A stretch of 64,000 nucleotides of DNA from Crocinitomix catalasitica ATCC 23190 (GCF_000621625.1 NZ_JHXV01000005.1:276519-340518); one strand, 5' to 3'; positions 35,081-45,061 are shown, counted from the first letter of the stretch. Translations and numbers: made by a program. The notes: generated by a model not told the origin, from the sequence alone.

Positions 35081-36183
35081 TGAAGCATCTACTTACATCA
35101 ACGATTTTCGTATTCGCCATATCTTGTGGTTTTAGTCAAGAATTACTGCCTTTATTTTCAGATACTGTTTTTGAAAAAAATGAATTTCAAATCTCAACAT
35201 TCAATTATTATTCGAGTAATACCTTTAATAATGAATTAACAGATAAATTTATTTTTGGAGGAACAATTACGGAAGATTTAAAAACAAGAAATGCTAATAA
35301 ATTATCAGGCTCGAATGTTTTAGGAGCTGAAGCCGAACAGTCAATCACTTTCTACAACAAGGATATAAAACTTTTTAAGAATCCTAATTTCGGTTTTGTC
35401 GCTTCCTTTTCCGATAATCATTTCTTAACAGCTAATGTACCTACAGATTTGTTTAATCTCGGCATGTATGGAAATGCAAACTATTTAGGAGATACAATGC
35501 GTTTTCAAGGTGCGATGATGGAATATTTACATTTCCAGAAAATGGGATTTGGTTTCTTCCACAAAAAAACGATGTCAAGCATTCAAGTCTCATTCGTTGC
35601 CGGTTCAAAAGAGGTCAATATGAATTTGAACAATTCGTATATGCTTAGCGAAGAAGATAGCGTTCATTTAAAACTATTGGGACTTGGTTCTTATAGTAAT
35701 GAATTCTCACCTTATTTTGGATTCCAAGGAAGTGGTTTTTCAATTGATATGAATTATAATCTTTTATTTGAAAACAAAAAAGGAAATCTGCAAATCGTTA
35801 ACTTAAAGCTAAACAATTTAGGTGTTATTTTCTGGAATCAATCTTCGAATCGTGTATATATTGATTCTACTATCTCTTATGACGGGTTTGATGTCAACAG
35901 ACTTCTTAACGAAGAGAATGACGTCTATAATTTTAAAGATACCATAGGTATATTGACAAAACAAGACAACTATTACACAAGTCTACCTATTGAATTTGTA
36001 TTACAAAAAATCCCTGACCTTAAAAGTCATCAAAAATTTCAACTCATAGGCGGGTTTAAAACCATTTTAACTTCTGCTTACTTCCCCTACATATTTGCTG
36101 GTGGATTTTACAAACCAACCGATCATATCGCAATATCTAGTAGATTATCATACGGAGGATTTGGCGGTTTGAAATGGGGTTAA
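35080..36183 (+). CDS. DUF5723-like outer-membrane protein, truncated by a frameshift near the C-terminus
   Basis: 367 residues with signal peptide (MKHLLTSTIFVFAISCGFSQ) and barrel-like strands (NPNFGFVASFSDNHFLTANVP, MEYLHFQKMGFGFF, YGNANYLGD). The style matches the DUF5723 outer-membrane family, whose members carry similar NANYLG and GFGFFH words. The reading stops at GGFGGLKWG followed by TAA (36181-36183). The next frame continues at once with LNLNFWTINKFSLALGTYD and ends with a barrel-type NFKL at 36308. One base is therefore missing at about 36178-36183 relative to a full-length gene of about 409 residues. Confidence 0.75.
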   Translation: MKHLLTSTIFVFAISCGFSQELLPLFSDTVFEKNEFQISTFNYYSSNTFNNELTDKFIFGGTITEDLKTRNANKLSGSNVLGAEAEQSITFYNKDIKLFKNPNFGFVASFSDNHFLTANVPTDLFNLGMYGNANYLGDTMRFQGAMMEYLHFQKMGFGFFHKKTMSSIQVSFVAGSKEVNMNLNNSYMLSEEDSVHLKLLGLGSYSNEFSPYFGFQGSGFSIDMNYNLLFENKKGNLQIVNLKLNNLGVIFWNQSSNRVYIDSTISYDGFDVNRLLNEENDVYNFKDTIGILTKQDNYYTSLPIEFVLQKIPDLKSHQKFQLIGGFKTILTSAYFPYIFAGGFYKPTDHIAISSRLSYGGFGGLKWG

Positions 36184-36308
36184 ACCTTAACTTCTGGACC
36201 ATTAATAAATTCTCACTTGCATTAGGAACCTATGATGTTATTGGACTAGCTTCTAAAAAACAAGGTTATGGACGCGGTGCGAACCTCATGTTAAATTTTA
36301 AACTTTAA
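36184..36308 (+). pseudogene. displaced C-terminal end of the DUF5723-like gene
   Basis: About 41 codons in the +1 frame following the stop at 36183: the final strands of the barrel (FWTINKFSLALGTYDVIG, GYGRGANLMLNFKL) with a terminal Leu after Phe-Lys. It has no start codon of its own and only makes sense as the end of the upstream gene. Confidence 0.7.
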
Positions 36309-36312
36309 CGTT

Positions 36313-37791
36313 ATGAAAAAATTACTTTTTATTTTAACACTTATTTGCTCCAATTTCATTTTTGGACAGAATATAAATTTTCTAAAATCATACGGTAATA
36401 CGGGGTATGACTACGGAAGAGACATTAAACAAACATTAGACACAGGGTATATAGCAACAGGAAGCTCAAGTAGTTTTCTTTCCGAGAACGCGGATGCTTT
36501 TCTATTAAAAGTGGACTCTATGGGAAACTTTAAATGGTCTTACAATTATGGTGGATCTGGTTCGGATTGGAGCGAAAAAGTAATTTTAACCCACGATTCA
36601 TCTTTTACTATTGCCGGATATACAAATAGTTTTGGTGCCGGAGGATTCGATTTTTACATGGTTCATACTAACCACAGCGGCGTTCCAATTTGGGAGAAAA
36701 CTTATGGCGGAAGTGATTGGGACAAAGCATACAGTTTAGTTCAATTAGAAGACAGCGGCTTTGTACTCGTTGGAGAAACATATAGTTATGGAGCTGGTGG
36801 AACAGATATTTACATCGTACGAACGGATAAATTTGGTGATACCCTCTGGACTCAAACTTATGGAGGATTAGCTGATGATTATGCAAAAGATGTTATCCTT
36901 GATGGCGATTCGATTGTGGTTGTTGGTGGTACAAATTCGTTTGGTGCTGGCATGTCTGATGGAATTATTTTGAAGTATCATATCGATGGAACCTTAGGTT
37001 GGGTAAAATTAGCAGGGAAGGATCGTGACGATTATTTTAATTCAATCCTCACTAACGAAGACTATTATTTATTAGGAGGCTCTAGAAGCTACCATAATGC
37101 ATATGGTTGTGAATGTTTTAATGATTTCTGGATTTATAAAATGGATAAATTCGATTATTCAATTATCGCAGATACATCTTGGGATGGCGAACAAGTTGGA
37201 AATGATATTGTGAATGACATCACAATAAACGCAAACAATGATATTTTTTACGGAGGTTCAACTACTAGCTGGGGATCCGTGGATATAAGCGAAGGCAAAA
37301 CAGAAGCTTTTCTTGGAAGAATGGCTTTTACATATTATACTGACGCGACCTATGTCAGAAATGTTGGAGCTTTAGGAAATGATGTGATTAATGGTGTTGA
37401 ATACTGTACGGATAACGGAGTTGTTGCTGTTGGAACTATGCCGTTTACTTCGTCAGGAGGAGTTAATATGTTTATTCTTAAAATTGATGAGTTTAATACT
37501 GAACCTATATCTCCTTTGGATATGGGATATGAAGATATCACACTCAGCTTTCACTCACAGGAAGCGTTAAAAGATATCCGTGTTTTCCCTACATTGACAA
37601 CGAATACAGTTTATATTGAAGGGCTAGAATTATTAGATGAAGTGTTTTTGATTAACCTTAACGGACAAATTATTCAAAAAAATATAGTTAATAGCAACCT
37701 AATAGAAATCTCAATTGTAGACAATGGAATGTACTTTATAAAGGTTGTAAGAAATGGGCAAACGTTTACAAGGAAAATAATTAAAAATTAA
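36313..37791 (+). CDS. T9SS-secreted repeat protein (beta-propeller-like)
   Basis: 492 residues. Signal peptide (MKKLLFILTLICSNFIFGQ), then five to seven repeats of about 50 residues of the pattern YGG..D.....V...DSGF...G.T.S.GAGG.D.Y..... (for example KTYGGSDWDKAYSLVQLEDS and QTYGGLADDYAKDVI), likely blades of a propeller. A type A T9SS sorting domain (about 415-492) begins IRVFPTLTTNTVYIEGL and ends TFTRKIIKN. Surface or secreted. Its stop overlaps the stop of the convergent DUF2520 gene by four bases. Confidence 0.88.
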   Translation: MKKLLFILTLICSNFIFGQNINFLKSYGNTGYDYGRDIKQTLDTGYIATGSSSSFLSENADAFLLKVDSMGNFKWSYNYGGSGSDWSEKVILTHDSSFTIAGYTNSFGAGGFDFYMVHTNHSGVPIWEKTYGGSDWDKAYSLVQLEDSGFVLVGETYSYGAGGTDIYIVRTDKFGDTLWTQTYGGLADDYAKDVILDGDSIVVVGGTNSFGAGMSDGIILKYHIDGTLGWVKLAGKDRDDYFNSILTNEDYYLLGGSRSYHNAYGCECFNDFWIYKMDKFDYSIIADTSWDGEQVGNDIVNDITINANNDIFYGGSTTSWGSVDISEGKTEAFLGRMAFTYYTDATYVRNVGALGNDVINGVEYCTDNGVVAVGTMPFTSSGGVNMFILKIDEFNTEPISPLDMGYEDITLSFHSQEALKDIRVFPTLTTNTVYIEGLELLDEVFLINLNGQIIQKNIVNSNLIEISIVDNGMYFIKVVRNGQTFTRKIIKN

Positions 37792-38549
37792 TCTTTTTTT
37801 ACATCTATAATCAACTTTGACATTAATTCGTATACAATCTTCAATTCTCTGGACTCGATAGAATTAATCTGATTAGACATCACTTTTACATCGTTCCTTT
37901 TCGCTGGACCAGTTTGTGCGTTTTTCGGTCCTATACTTATTGCTTTTTCGATGGTTTCTAATAACAATGGCTTTAAAATATCTAAAGGATAATTTACCTC
38001 TGATAAAATTTTTTCTGCCTCAAACAATAAATGATTCGTGAAGTTACTCGTAATCACCGCCGCCAAATGAATGTGTTTTCGTTTTTCTGAATTAGCTTCA
38101 TAAATTTGAGCAGAGAAGTTTTTTAAACAGAAATCATTTAATTCATTTTTAAATGAAGTCGTGTTTGCTTCCAAGAAAAAAGGAATATTAGTCATATCTA
38201 TTATTCGTCCACTTGTAAATGTTTGATATGGATAAAGTATACCGAATTCATCAAACTTATTTAAACTTTCAATTCCCACAGAACCTGATGTATGTACAAC
38301 AGATATATTATTCGGTAAACACTTCACGATATCTTCTATCGCATCATCTTTAACAGCAATAATATTTAGATCAACATCAAAATTCAATTCTTCCAAATCA
38401 TTATAAGCAAATGCTTTGACTTTATTAGCAAGGCCAAGTGCATTCTCATAATTTCGAGAATAAACAGAAACAATTTCTACTTTTTTATAAAGTTGTAAAG
38501 CAAAAGCTTTTGCAACATTTCCAGAACCAATAATATTTATCTTAATCAT
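37788..38549 (-). CDS. DUF2520 protein with Rossmann-like N-terminal domain
   Basis: 253 residues. NAD(P)-binding motif IIGSGNVAKAFALQL at the start, VHTSGSVGIESLN, then a C-terminal helical DUF2520 domain (SEKRKHIHLAAVITSNFTNHLLF). Resembles ketopantoate- or pyrroline-carboxylate-reductase-like proteins; substrate unknown. The ATG overlaps the stop of the glycosyltransferase gene (ATGA). Confidence 0.88.
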   Translation of the reverse strand: MIKINIIGSGNVAKAFALQLYKKVEIVSVYSRNYENALGLANKVKAFAYNDLEELNFDVDLNIIAVKDDAIEDIVKCLPNNISVVHTSGSVGIESLNKFDEFGILYPYQTFTSGRIIDMTNIPFFLEANTTSFKNELNDFCLKNFSAQIYEANSEKRKHIHLAAVITSNFTNHLLFEAEKILSEVNYPLDILKPLLLETIEKAISIGPKNAQTGPAKRNDVKVMSNQINSIESRELKIVYELMSKLIIDVKKD

Positions 38550-40006
38550 TTTTTAGATAATTTGTAAACCGTTACCCCACCCTTAAAACCTGCACTATCA
38601 ATCATGTCATAACTTTTTAATAGTTCTATTATTATATTATTCTCTGGTAAAGTAAAAGACGCGTTTACATCAATAAAACGGACAATATCCATCAATTCAA
38701 TAGAAGCTAGTTCTTGACTATTAAATATTGGAAAAATGTTTCGTTTCATTAACAACGAGTCAAATTTAACTGGCTGAGAGAATACATTTTGATCTAAATG
38801 ATAAAGTAATGTTTTATCAAAATAAGGTGGACAGATTATAATTGTAGCCTCCTGCTTTTCGTAACTAGTTGCCAAATATGATGCAATTTTGTCAGGCTCG
38901 CGATCATTATTTGGCTCATAATTTAAAAAAATAATCAACGGTAAAAGAGCTATTAAGACAAATTCAAAAGTTAATTTATTCTGCGTTATATATTTAACAA
39001 CAATACCAAAAGTAAGGTATAACGGAATTGTTGTGAAAAGAAGATATCTATCAATAAAAACAGGTTCAAAAAATATTGATATTAGATACATCCCAAAGTA
39101 AGGAATCGCAAAAAACAAAATAATGAAAACATTCTTTTTTGTGAAAATTAATGATACCGAATAGTCTTTATTCTTCTCTCTTATAAAAAGAATTAATAAA
39201 ACAAATAAGATCAAAAAGAAAGCAACAGTCCCATTAAAAAACCTCAATATATTACCATACAATTCAGTCCAATGTGGTGCTTGAACCCAGGTTCCTGAAG
39301 ATGAAACCGTACCAAGTCTCGTCAAAAATATTTGCATTATTGGTATAAAAGAGAGCACCATAACTAAAGCACCTATAAGTAATTTTATTTTTGCTGTTTT
39401 CGATATTTGTCGAATGAATACTAATCCTATTATTAATTCACTAATAATTATTATGAACCCTAAATAATGGGCATAAATTAAACAAATATTCCAAAAAATC
39501 AATGTCCAAATCCTTCCTTCTGCCTGTTCGAAAATCAATCTATATAAATCACTCACAATCAAAGAAAAGAGTAAAACAAGTATAGAATAAACTCTTATTT
39601 CAACGGCATGGAAATGATGGAAAGTAGAAAATATAAATAGACCAGATATTAAGAGTGCAATGTTGTATTGTTTGTTAAATATCTTTAATGATAAATTAAA
39701 CAATATTGGAATAGTGATTAAACTAAAAATCAACGATAGAAGTCGCAATTGAACGACACCAATTCCAAAAAGTTTAATCCAAAAATGAACTAAAATAAAA
39801 TGTAAAGGGGGGTTATTTTCATTTGTAAACAAACTTAACAAGTCCCCAAATGATTTCTGTGAATGAAAAATCGTAAAAGGCTCATCTAGGGCTATTGGAT
39901 GGAAGTTTATAAAAGGTAAAGTCAATAATAACTGAATGCAGATTAATATTAAAATGGTAAAGCGATGATCCTTTTTTAAATATGTCCTTAGCGCTGTCAT
40001 ATTCAA
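38546..40006 (-). CDS. GT39-like membrane glycosyltransferase
   Basis: 486 residues with about 10-11 hydrophobic helices. The first periplasmic loop has the acidic ALDEPFTIFHSQKSFGD motif where PMT/ArnT enzymes bind the lipid-phosphate sugar, and NENNPPLHFILVHFWIKLFG fits the GT39/glycosyltransferase-like repeat region. A short soluble C-terminal domain follows (about 385-486). Expected to use polyprenyl-phosphate-linked sugars on the outer side of the inner membrane. Acceptor unknown. Upstream gene of a two-gene operon with DUF2520. Confidence 0.82.
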   Translation of the reverse strand: MNMTALRTYLKKDHRFTILILICIQLLLTLPFINFHPIALDEPFTIFHSQKSFGDLLSLFTNENNPPLHFILVHFWIKLFGIGVVQLRLLSLIFSLITIPILFNLSLKIFNKQYNIALLISGLFIFSTFHHFHAVEIRVYSILVLLFSLIVSDLYRLIFEQAEGRIWTLIFWNICLIYAHYLGFIIIISELIIGLVFIRQISKTAKIKLLIGALVMVLSFIPIMQIFLTRLGTVSSSGTWVQAPHWTELYGNILRFFNGTVAFFLILFVLLILFIREKNKDYSVSLIFTKKNVFIILFFAIPYFGMYLISIFFEPVFIDRYLLFTTIPLYLTFGIVVKYITQNKLTFEFVLIALLPLIIFLNYEPNNDREPDKIASYLATSYEKQEATIIICPPYFDKTLLYHLDQNVFSQPVKFDSLLMKRNIFPIFNSQELASIELMDIVRFIDVNASFTLPENNIIIELLKSYDMIDSAGFKGGVTVYKLSKK

Positions 40007-40155
40007 TATTCTAATTCATTATTCATTGTCATTATTAATCATTCTTAATTTATATTATGCATGATTAAGCAAATATACATTTACCTTTTCGTCCATCGTA
40101 AATTACGATTCAATATAATCTTATTAAATTTACAATTCAAACTTAAGAACAATAA

Positions 40156-41364
40156 ATGAAAGATATATTTATAATTGACGCAATTAGAACAGCAGTTGGA
40201 AATTTCGGTGGAACATTAGCTCCAGTTCGAACAGATGATTTAGGAGCGGTAGTAATGAAAGCACTGCTTGAACGAAATTCTTCTTTAGATCCTAAAGAAA
40301 TTGAGGATGTAATTTTTGGATGTGCCAATCAAGCAGGTGAAGACAATAGGAATGTTGCACGTATGAGTTCATTATTAGCTGGAATACCTTTTACAGCAGG
40401 TGGTGAAACAGTAAACAGATTATGTGCTTCTGGTATGGCATCTACAATTAATGCAGCGCGTGCAATCAAAGATGGCGCTGGTGATTTATATATTTCTGGC
40501 GGTGTAGAAAATATGACAAGAGGACCATGGGTTATTTCCAAGGCCTCTACCCCATTCGGTCGTGATGCAGAAATGCATGATTCAAGTTTTGGTTGGAGAT
40601 TTATCAACCCAAAAATGAAAGAAATGTTTGGTACCGATGGTATGGGAAATACAGCTGAGAATTTGGTTGAATTGTATGGTATTTCAAGAGAAGATCAAGA
40701 TTTATTTGCTTTTAATAGTCAAATGAAAGCGACAAAAGCGCAAGCTTCAGGCAGATTTAAAGAAGAGATTGTAGCTGTTGAAATTCCACAAAGAAAAAAA
40801 GATCCAATTATTTTTGATCAGGATGAATTTATCAAGCCAACTACAACACTTGAAATATTAGGGAAATTAAGACCCGCTTTCAAAAGAGAAGGTGGATCAG
40901 TTACTGCTGGTAACGCTTCAGGTTTAAACGATGGAGCAGTTGCATTATTAATAGGTTCAGAAGAGGCTGTCATTCGAAATAGTTTTAAGCCTATGGCTAG
41001 AATTGTTTCAGCTGCAGTTGCAGGAGTCGAACCAAGAATAATGGGTATCGGTCCAGTTTACGCTTCAGAAAAGGCGTTAAAGCGAGCTGGACTAACAATT
41101 GATGATATGGATATCATTGAAATCAACGAAGCATTTGCGGCTCAAGTTCTTGCTTGTACAAGAAAGTTGGGAATTGCTGACAATGACCCACGTATCAATC
41201 CTAATGGTGGTGGAATTGCAATTGGTCATCCTCTAGGAATGTCTGGTGGTAGAATTTTACAGACTGCTGCTATTGAATTAGCGAAAACAAATAAACGATA
41301 TGCGCTTGTAACAATGTGCATAGGAGTTGGACAAGGTTATGCTACAATTATAGAAAGAGTTTAA
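40156..41364 (+). CDS. acetyl-CoA acyltransferase (thiolase), 3-oxoadipyl-CoA-type
   Basis: 402 residues, full-length thiolase. Nucleophile C90 (VNRLCASGM), H358 (GGGIAIGHPLG) and the second acid/base C388 (MCIGVGQG), with NEAFAAQ before them. It cleaves 3-oxoacyl-CoA with CoA, or the reverse. The opening (IIDAIRTAVGNFGGTLAPVRTDDLG) and the RGPWV segment resemble PcaF/PaaJ 3-oxoadipyl-CoA thiolases more than FadA. No aromatic-degradation neighbours are present, so substrate stays open. Monocistronic with a strong terminator. Confidence 0.92.
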   Translation: MKDIFIIDAIRTAVGNFGGTLAPVRTDDLGAVVMKALLERNSSLDPKEIEDVIFGCANQAGEDNRNVARMSSLLAGIPFTAGGETVNRLCASGMASTINAARAIKDGAGDLYISGGVENMTRGPWVISKASTPFGRDAEMHDSSFGWRFINPKMKEMFGTDGMGNTAENLVELYGISREDQDLFAFNSQMKATKAQASGRFKEEIVAVEIPQRKKDPIIFDQDEFIKPTTTLEILGKLRPAFKREGGSVTAGNASGLNDGAVALLIGSEEAVIRNSFKPMARIVSAAVAGVEPRIMGIGPVYASEKALKRAGLTIDDMDIIEINEAFAAQVLACTRKLGIADNDPRINPNGGGIAIGHPLGMSGGRILQTAAIELAKTNKRYALVTMCIGVGQGYATIIERV

Positions 41365-41371
41365 AAAAAAG

Positions 41372-41410
41372 AAAAACCGCATTCGGTCCGTTGACCAAAT
41401 GCGGTTTTTT
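41372..41410. terminator. bidirectional terminator after the thiolase gene
   Basis: AAAACCGCATT (from about 41373) pairs with AAATGCGGTTTT, extended by GGTC/GACC around a four-base loop with one mismatch. T runs lie on both outer sides. Confidence 0.85.
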
Positions 41411-41550
41411 GAAAAAGTTTACTATTTCTTAAACACGCTTACTCATAAAAAAAATAGAACTAAAAAAGTGGGAGTTCCTTAGCTATTGTTTCCCACATAC
41501 TTATAAGACACTTGAACGAGAATAAAGTTACAATGAAAACAAAAAAAGTT

Positions 41551-43200
41551 TTATTGTTTAACAAATTGTTCAACAAACACTCCGTTAATCGTCTCTACCT
41601 TGAAGAAATAAACTCCTTGTGGAATTGCCGATAAATCAATCGAATTCGAATTAATTTCTTCATGCATTATTGATTGGCCTGCCAAATTAAGGATTGAAAT
41701 ACTTTTAACTTCTTCTCCATGTGCATTGAAATATAAGACACCTTGGGTTGGGTTGGGGAAAAGTTGAATCCTATTTTTTTCTTGCGTCAATTCGTTTTCT
41801 GAAATTGACAAGTTGATTCCTTTGTATTGTAAATTTAAAACTGGAGCAAATTCCTCATCTAATAAATCACTAAATTCTATAATATTGTCCTCACCCGCCG
41901 CATTGGCTTCTATTATAACTTGAAAATTTTCAGTATTCGAAATCATAGCAATCATTTCTGGATCTAAATCAATCCGTAACCAATCACCTTCTGTATCATT
42001 TTTACCAAAAACACATAGATCACTACTTAAATCACCGGCTTCGTCTTTATCTTCTAATTCAATTGCCTCACTTGTTCCAAAGTAGCCATTTTTAAAACGA
42101 ACATTTACCATAGAGGTAAAAGGTCGAACGCCTGACAAATTTTTTCTTCTTAAAAATATTGAGGCTTGGTCAATCACTGTATCAGTAATCTCAGCGGTAT
42201 TGAATGATAATAACGTTACTTGTTTGCCGATCCCTTCATCACCAACAGTAAAAACAGAACCTGTACTATCATTAAAAATAGTACCTGAAATTCCTTCTCC
42301 TTCTGGGAATAAATAAAGATCATCCATTAATAATTTATGATAAATCTTTTGAAATTGATAATCCATCATTATTTCGAATCCTTCAGCCGATAAATGAAAG
42401 CAGTCTCTTGCTAAACCATAATCCCGCATTGAAACTTTCGGCGATGGATAAGTAATATCTCCAGCTGGAAGAGGTTGAAAACCCGCCGAATAAGTTCCAA
42501 ACGGCGCCACTTCTAAGGGCAATTCCTGTCCATAATATTTCTGCATTAAAGCTGGAGCAGACACAAAAGAAATGAGGGGATCTCCTGCGACTAATACTTC
42601 AAGATCATTTGAAAAATCTGATAAAATAGTATTCAATTCTTCAAAAGATGGAAACCCCATACCTTCCCAATTCCCGTAAAAGGGATGAGAAGTCTCTAAA
42701 GGAGCGAATTCGGCGATTACTTCTTCGAAATTAGGATACATATAACCACTCCAAATCACTTGAATTTCAGGACGAACACCATGTATAAAGTCTATAATTG
42801 AAACAATACGGTCATAAACTTTACTTTTTAAAGAGTCACTTTGTTCTGGTGTAAAATCCACTGTCCACGATCCTAAAACATCATTTCCTCCAATACTTAA
42901 ATGAACTGCTTTGAATTGCGGATTAGCAATTAAGGTATTTTCAATTTCTGTCATTTTAGTGGGAGTTAAAAAATCTTCTGTTCTCGCACCATTCACTGAC
43001 AATGTCGGAGAACTATAATAGCTATAATTAGAATGCCCCCATTTTTCTTCAATAGTATTTAAAGTACCATCAACATGCATAAAAAAAGCCCAGCTATCTC
43101 CCAATAGAAGAATTTTATCCTCTGCTGTTTCATCACATTGTGCTGAAGAAAACTGAACAAAACATAAATTAAATAGTGTAAGCAATAGTATTTTTCTCAT
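41551..43200 (-). CDS. T9SS-secreted SGNH/GDSL hydrolase
   Basis: 549 residues. Signal peptide (to about 20). SGNH hydrolase domain (about 28-270) with block I LLLGDSWAF (Ser36), block III SIGGNDVLG and block V DCFHLS (Asp and His). A middle domain (about 290-455) begins EGEGISGTIFNDSTGS. A type A T9SS sorting domain (about 473-549) begins QLFPNPTQGVLYF and ends FVEQFVKQ. Surface or secreted esterase/lipase-like enzyme; substrate unknown. The SGNH serine is followed by Trp rather than the common Tyr/Leu. Confidence 0.9.
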   Translation of the reverse strand: MRKILLLTLFNLCFVQFSSAQCDETAEDKILLLGDSWAFFMHVDGTLNTIEEKWGHSNYSYYSSPTLSVNGARTEDFLTPTKMTEIENTLIANPQFKAVHLSIGGNDVLGSWTVDFTPEQSDSLKSKVYDRIVSIIDFIHGVRPEIQVIWSGYMYPNFEEVIAEFAPLETSHPFYGNWEGMGFPSFEELNTILSDFSNDLEVLVAGDPLISFVSAPALMQKYYGQELPLEVAPFGTYSAGFQPLPAGDITYPSPKVSMRDYGLARDCFHLSAEGFEIMMDYQFQKIYHKLLMDDLYLFPEGEGISGTIFNDSTGSVFTVGDEGIGKQVTLLSFNTAEITDTVIDQASIFLRRKNLSGVRPFTSMVNVRFKNGYFGTSEAIELEDKDEAGDLSSDLCVFGKNDTEGDWLRIDLDPEMIAMISNTENFQVIIEANAAGEDNIIEFSDLLDEEFAPVLNLQYKGINLSISENELTQEKNRIQLFPNPTQGVLYFNAHGEEVKSISILNLAGQSIMHEEINSNSIDLSAIPQGVYFFKVETINGVFVEQFVKQ

Positions 43201-43518
43201 AAATCTTTAAAATTCATCCCTACCGGGAAATGTAAATCAATCCTCAAGCCTTTATATTTTTTCATTATAAAGTTCTTAAGATTTAAGACACAAACAATTT
43301 GATAGAAATGATAAGAATAACATTCGAATAATAAAATTAATCGCGTATTCTTTTATAGATTTAACCTTTCATTTAATCAGAACTGATTTTTAAAGTTAAT
43401 TATTATTTATATAAGAATCAATGCTTTTGCTTAAGTCAATTTTTAAGCGCTCTATTTAAGAGAATAAATTATAACAATTTCAATTTAGATCAGATAAATA
43501 ATAAGTATATTATTCCAT
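43201..43518. other. AT-rich divergent intergenic region
   Basis: Spacer between the T9SS SGNH gene (minus) and the kinase-like gene (plus). No gene, no clean promoter and no strong hairpin seen. Mostly A/T runs. Confidence 0.35.
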
Positions 43519-44550
43519 ATGAAATTCAATCAGATAAAATATAAAAAACCATTTTATAAGATAAAGAAGCCTTTGCGTGATCACTTGCGACAATATTCGC
43601 GTTTAGATGTTTTTCCAATTGCATACGAAGATCTTCTTCATCATAGCGACATCTTGCCGATTACCGATGATAATGGGAATTCGACTTTATGGAATGCTGT
43701 ATTATTTCAACCGAGTGATATGGAACAAATTTATCACAGTTTAATTTTATTGTATGAAAAACTTTATGCTGATGGTGCTCCAACCGCCTACATAAAAGTT
43801 GGTAGCGTAGACTTCTGTACTTATGGCAATTCACAACCGTTTAGAATTAAGATTGTGAATGAAATAAATGACAACCACGATTATTATTATATAAAAAAAG
43901 CAGATGCTTCACGAATTTATGGTTTAGAAATTGAACATATTTTTTCACCGAATAAAATGAACTATTTGGTGCACGAAAACACATTGATTGAAGAACATGT
44001 TATTGGTGTTCCTTGTGATGATTTCATTAAAAAACATGCAAAACGAAAAGTCGAAAATCGTTTGAGACTTGCGAAAGAATTTGTCAAATTTAACGAGCGA
44101 TGCTTTACTCAATTATTAGGTGATATGCGTGCCTATAATTTTGTTGTTGAAATCAACCAGGATTTTGACAATATTCAATACCGATTAAGAGCGATGGATT
44201 TTGACCAGCAAACATATGAAGGTCGAATAAACATGTATTTACCTCAATTCTATAAAGACAATATCAGTTTAGTTAAATTGGCGCAAGAATTATTATCAAA
44301 TGAAACTGCTGATCAATATAAACAACAAGAACGAGCAGCATTAAAAAAGAGATATCTTTCCGAAAAGCAACGAACAAAAAGTATTCTTAGAAGAATGAAA
44401 AATGATACGCTTTCAACAAAAGAAAACGTAACCCTACTAAGAAAGGAACTTAGTGTTTATCACAAAAACGAAGAATTCTTGAGTTGCAGGACTATGGGTG
44501 AAATTCTAATACTCCACCTTGAAATAAGATTGGGTATCAGGATATTCTAA
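43519..44550 (+). CDS. uncharacterised protein with protein-kinase-like fold signatures
   Basis: 343 residues, cytoplasmic, no signal. I do not recognise a named family. Four segments appear in the order and spacing of a protein-kinase-like (aminoglycoside or sugar kinase type) fold: YYIKKAD (K126/K127, ATP-lysine position), a hinge-like IEEHVIGVPCDDF (157-169), GDMRAYNFVV (201-210, with D202 and N207 as in H-G-D-L-x-x-x-N) and AMDFDQQ (D227/D229, metal site). The catalytic-loop His is replaced by Leu-Leu before GD. The basic C-terminal helices (about 285-325) are unusual. It could be a small-molecule or LPS-type kinase, or a pseudokinase. Stands alone. Confidence 0.6.
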   Translation: MKFNQIKYKKPFYKIKKPLRDHLRQYSRLDVFPIAYEDLLHHSDILPITDDNGNSTLWNAVLFQPSDMEQIYHSLILLYEKLYADGAPTAYIKVGSVDFCTYGNSQPFRIKIVNEINDNHDYYYIKKADASRIYGLEIEHIFSPNKMNYLVHENTLIEEHVIGVPCDDFIKKHAKRKVENRLRLAKEFVKFNERCFTQLLGDMRAYNFVVEINQDFDNIQYRLRAMDFDQQTYEGRINMYLPQFYKDNISLVKLAQELLSNETADQYKQQERAALKKRYLSEKQRTKSILRRMKNDTLSTKENVTLLRKELSVYHKNEEFLSCRTMGEILILHLEIRLGIRIF

Positions 44551-44565
44551 TTTTAAAACTGAAGC

Positions 44566-45030
44566 TTATCTGTAACCAACAGCCTTAGATGTTCCTCCAG
44601 CACTTTCTGTTGTGAAAGAAATTTTAGTGCCAATAAACTGACCTTTACCTGTTACGAAGCGATTATCTTCATATTCTTGATTAGGAATATTAAAAACATT
44701 TCCTGTTAACTCTGCTTTAACGACGATTGTTTGTCCCCAAATATTTGACAATAAAATTTCTGGACTTTCTGGAACACCTTCATCAATTTTCACATTTAAG
44801 GTATATTTTCTTACTTCTACAAAATCAGGACCTGCAAATAGAGAATCAACCATTACATAATCTCCAAGGTATGTAATTCTTTTATCCGCAGGAGGATAAA
44901 TACAAGTACCATCATCTTTTTTGGCTACAGGCTTAAAATTTTCAGCTGCCTCATCAGTACAGCCGGGTTTTTTACAACCTACAAATAGAATTAAAGATGC
45001 AATTAGTATAAAATTAATAGCGTTTTTCAT
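44566..45030 (-). CDS. small lipoprotein with GCTDEAAENF-DDGTC motif
   Basis: 154 residues. Lipoprotein signal (ASLILFVGC-KK). After it comes CTDEAAENFKPVAKKDDGTC, a short cysteine-bounded motif close to the G-C-T-D-x-x-A-x-N-Y-x-x-x-A-x-x-D-D-G-S-C units common in secreted Bacteroidota proteins. The rest is beta-rich. Last gene in the minus-strand run below the CCG Fe-S protein. Function unknown. Confidence 0.7.
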   Translation of the reverse strand: MKNAINFILIASLILFVGCKKPGCTDEAAENFKPVAKKDDGTCIYPPADKRITYLGDYVMVDSLFAGPDFVEVRKYTLNVKIDEGVPESPEILLSNIWGQTIVVKAELTGNVFNIPNQEYEDNRFVTGKGQFIGTKISFTTESAGGTSKAVGYR

Positions 45031-45061
45031 AGTTAAAAGTTTTGTTAAATATAGTTATTTA

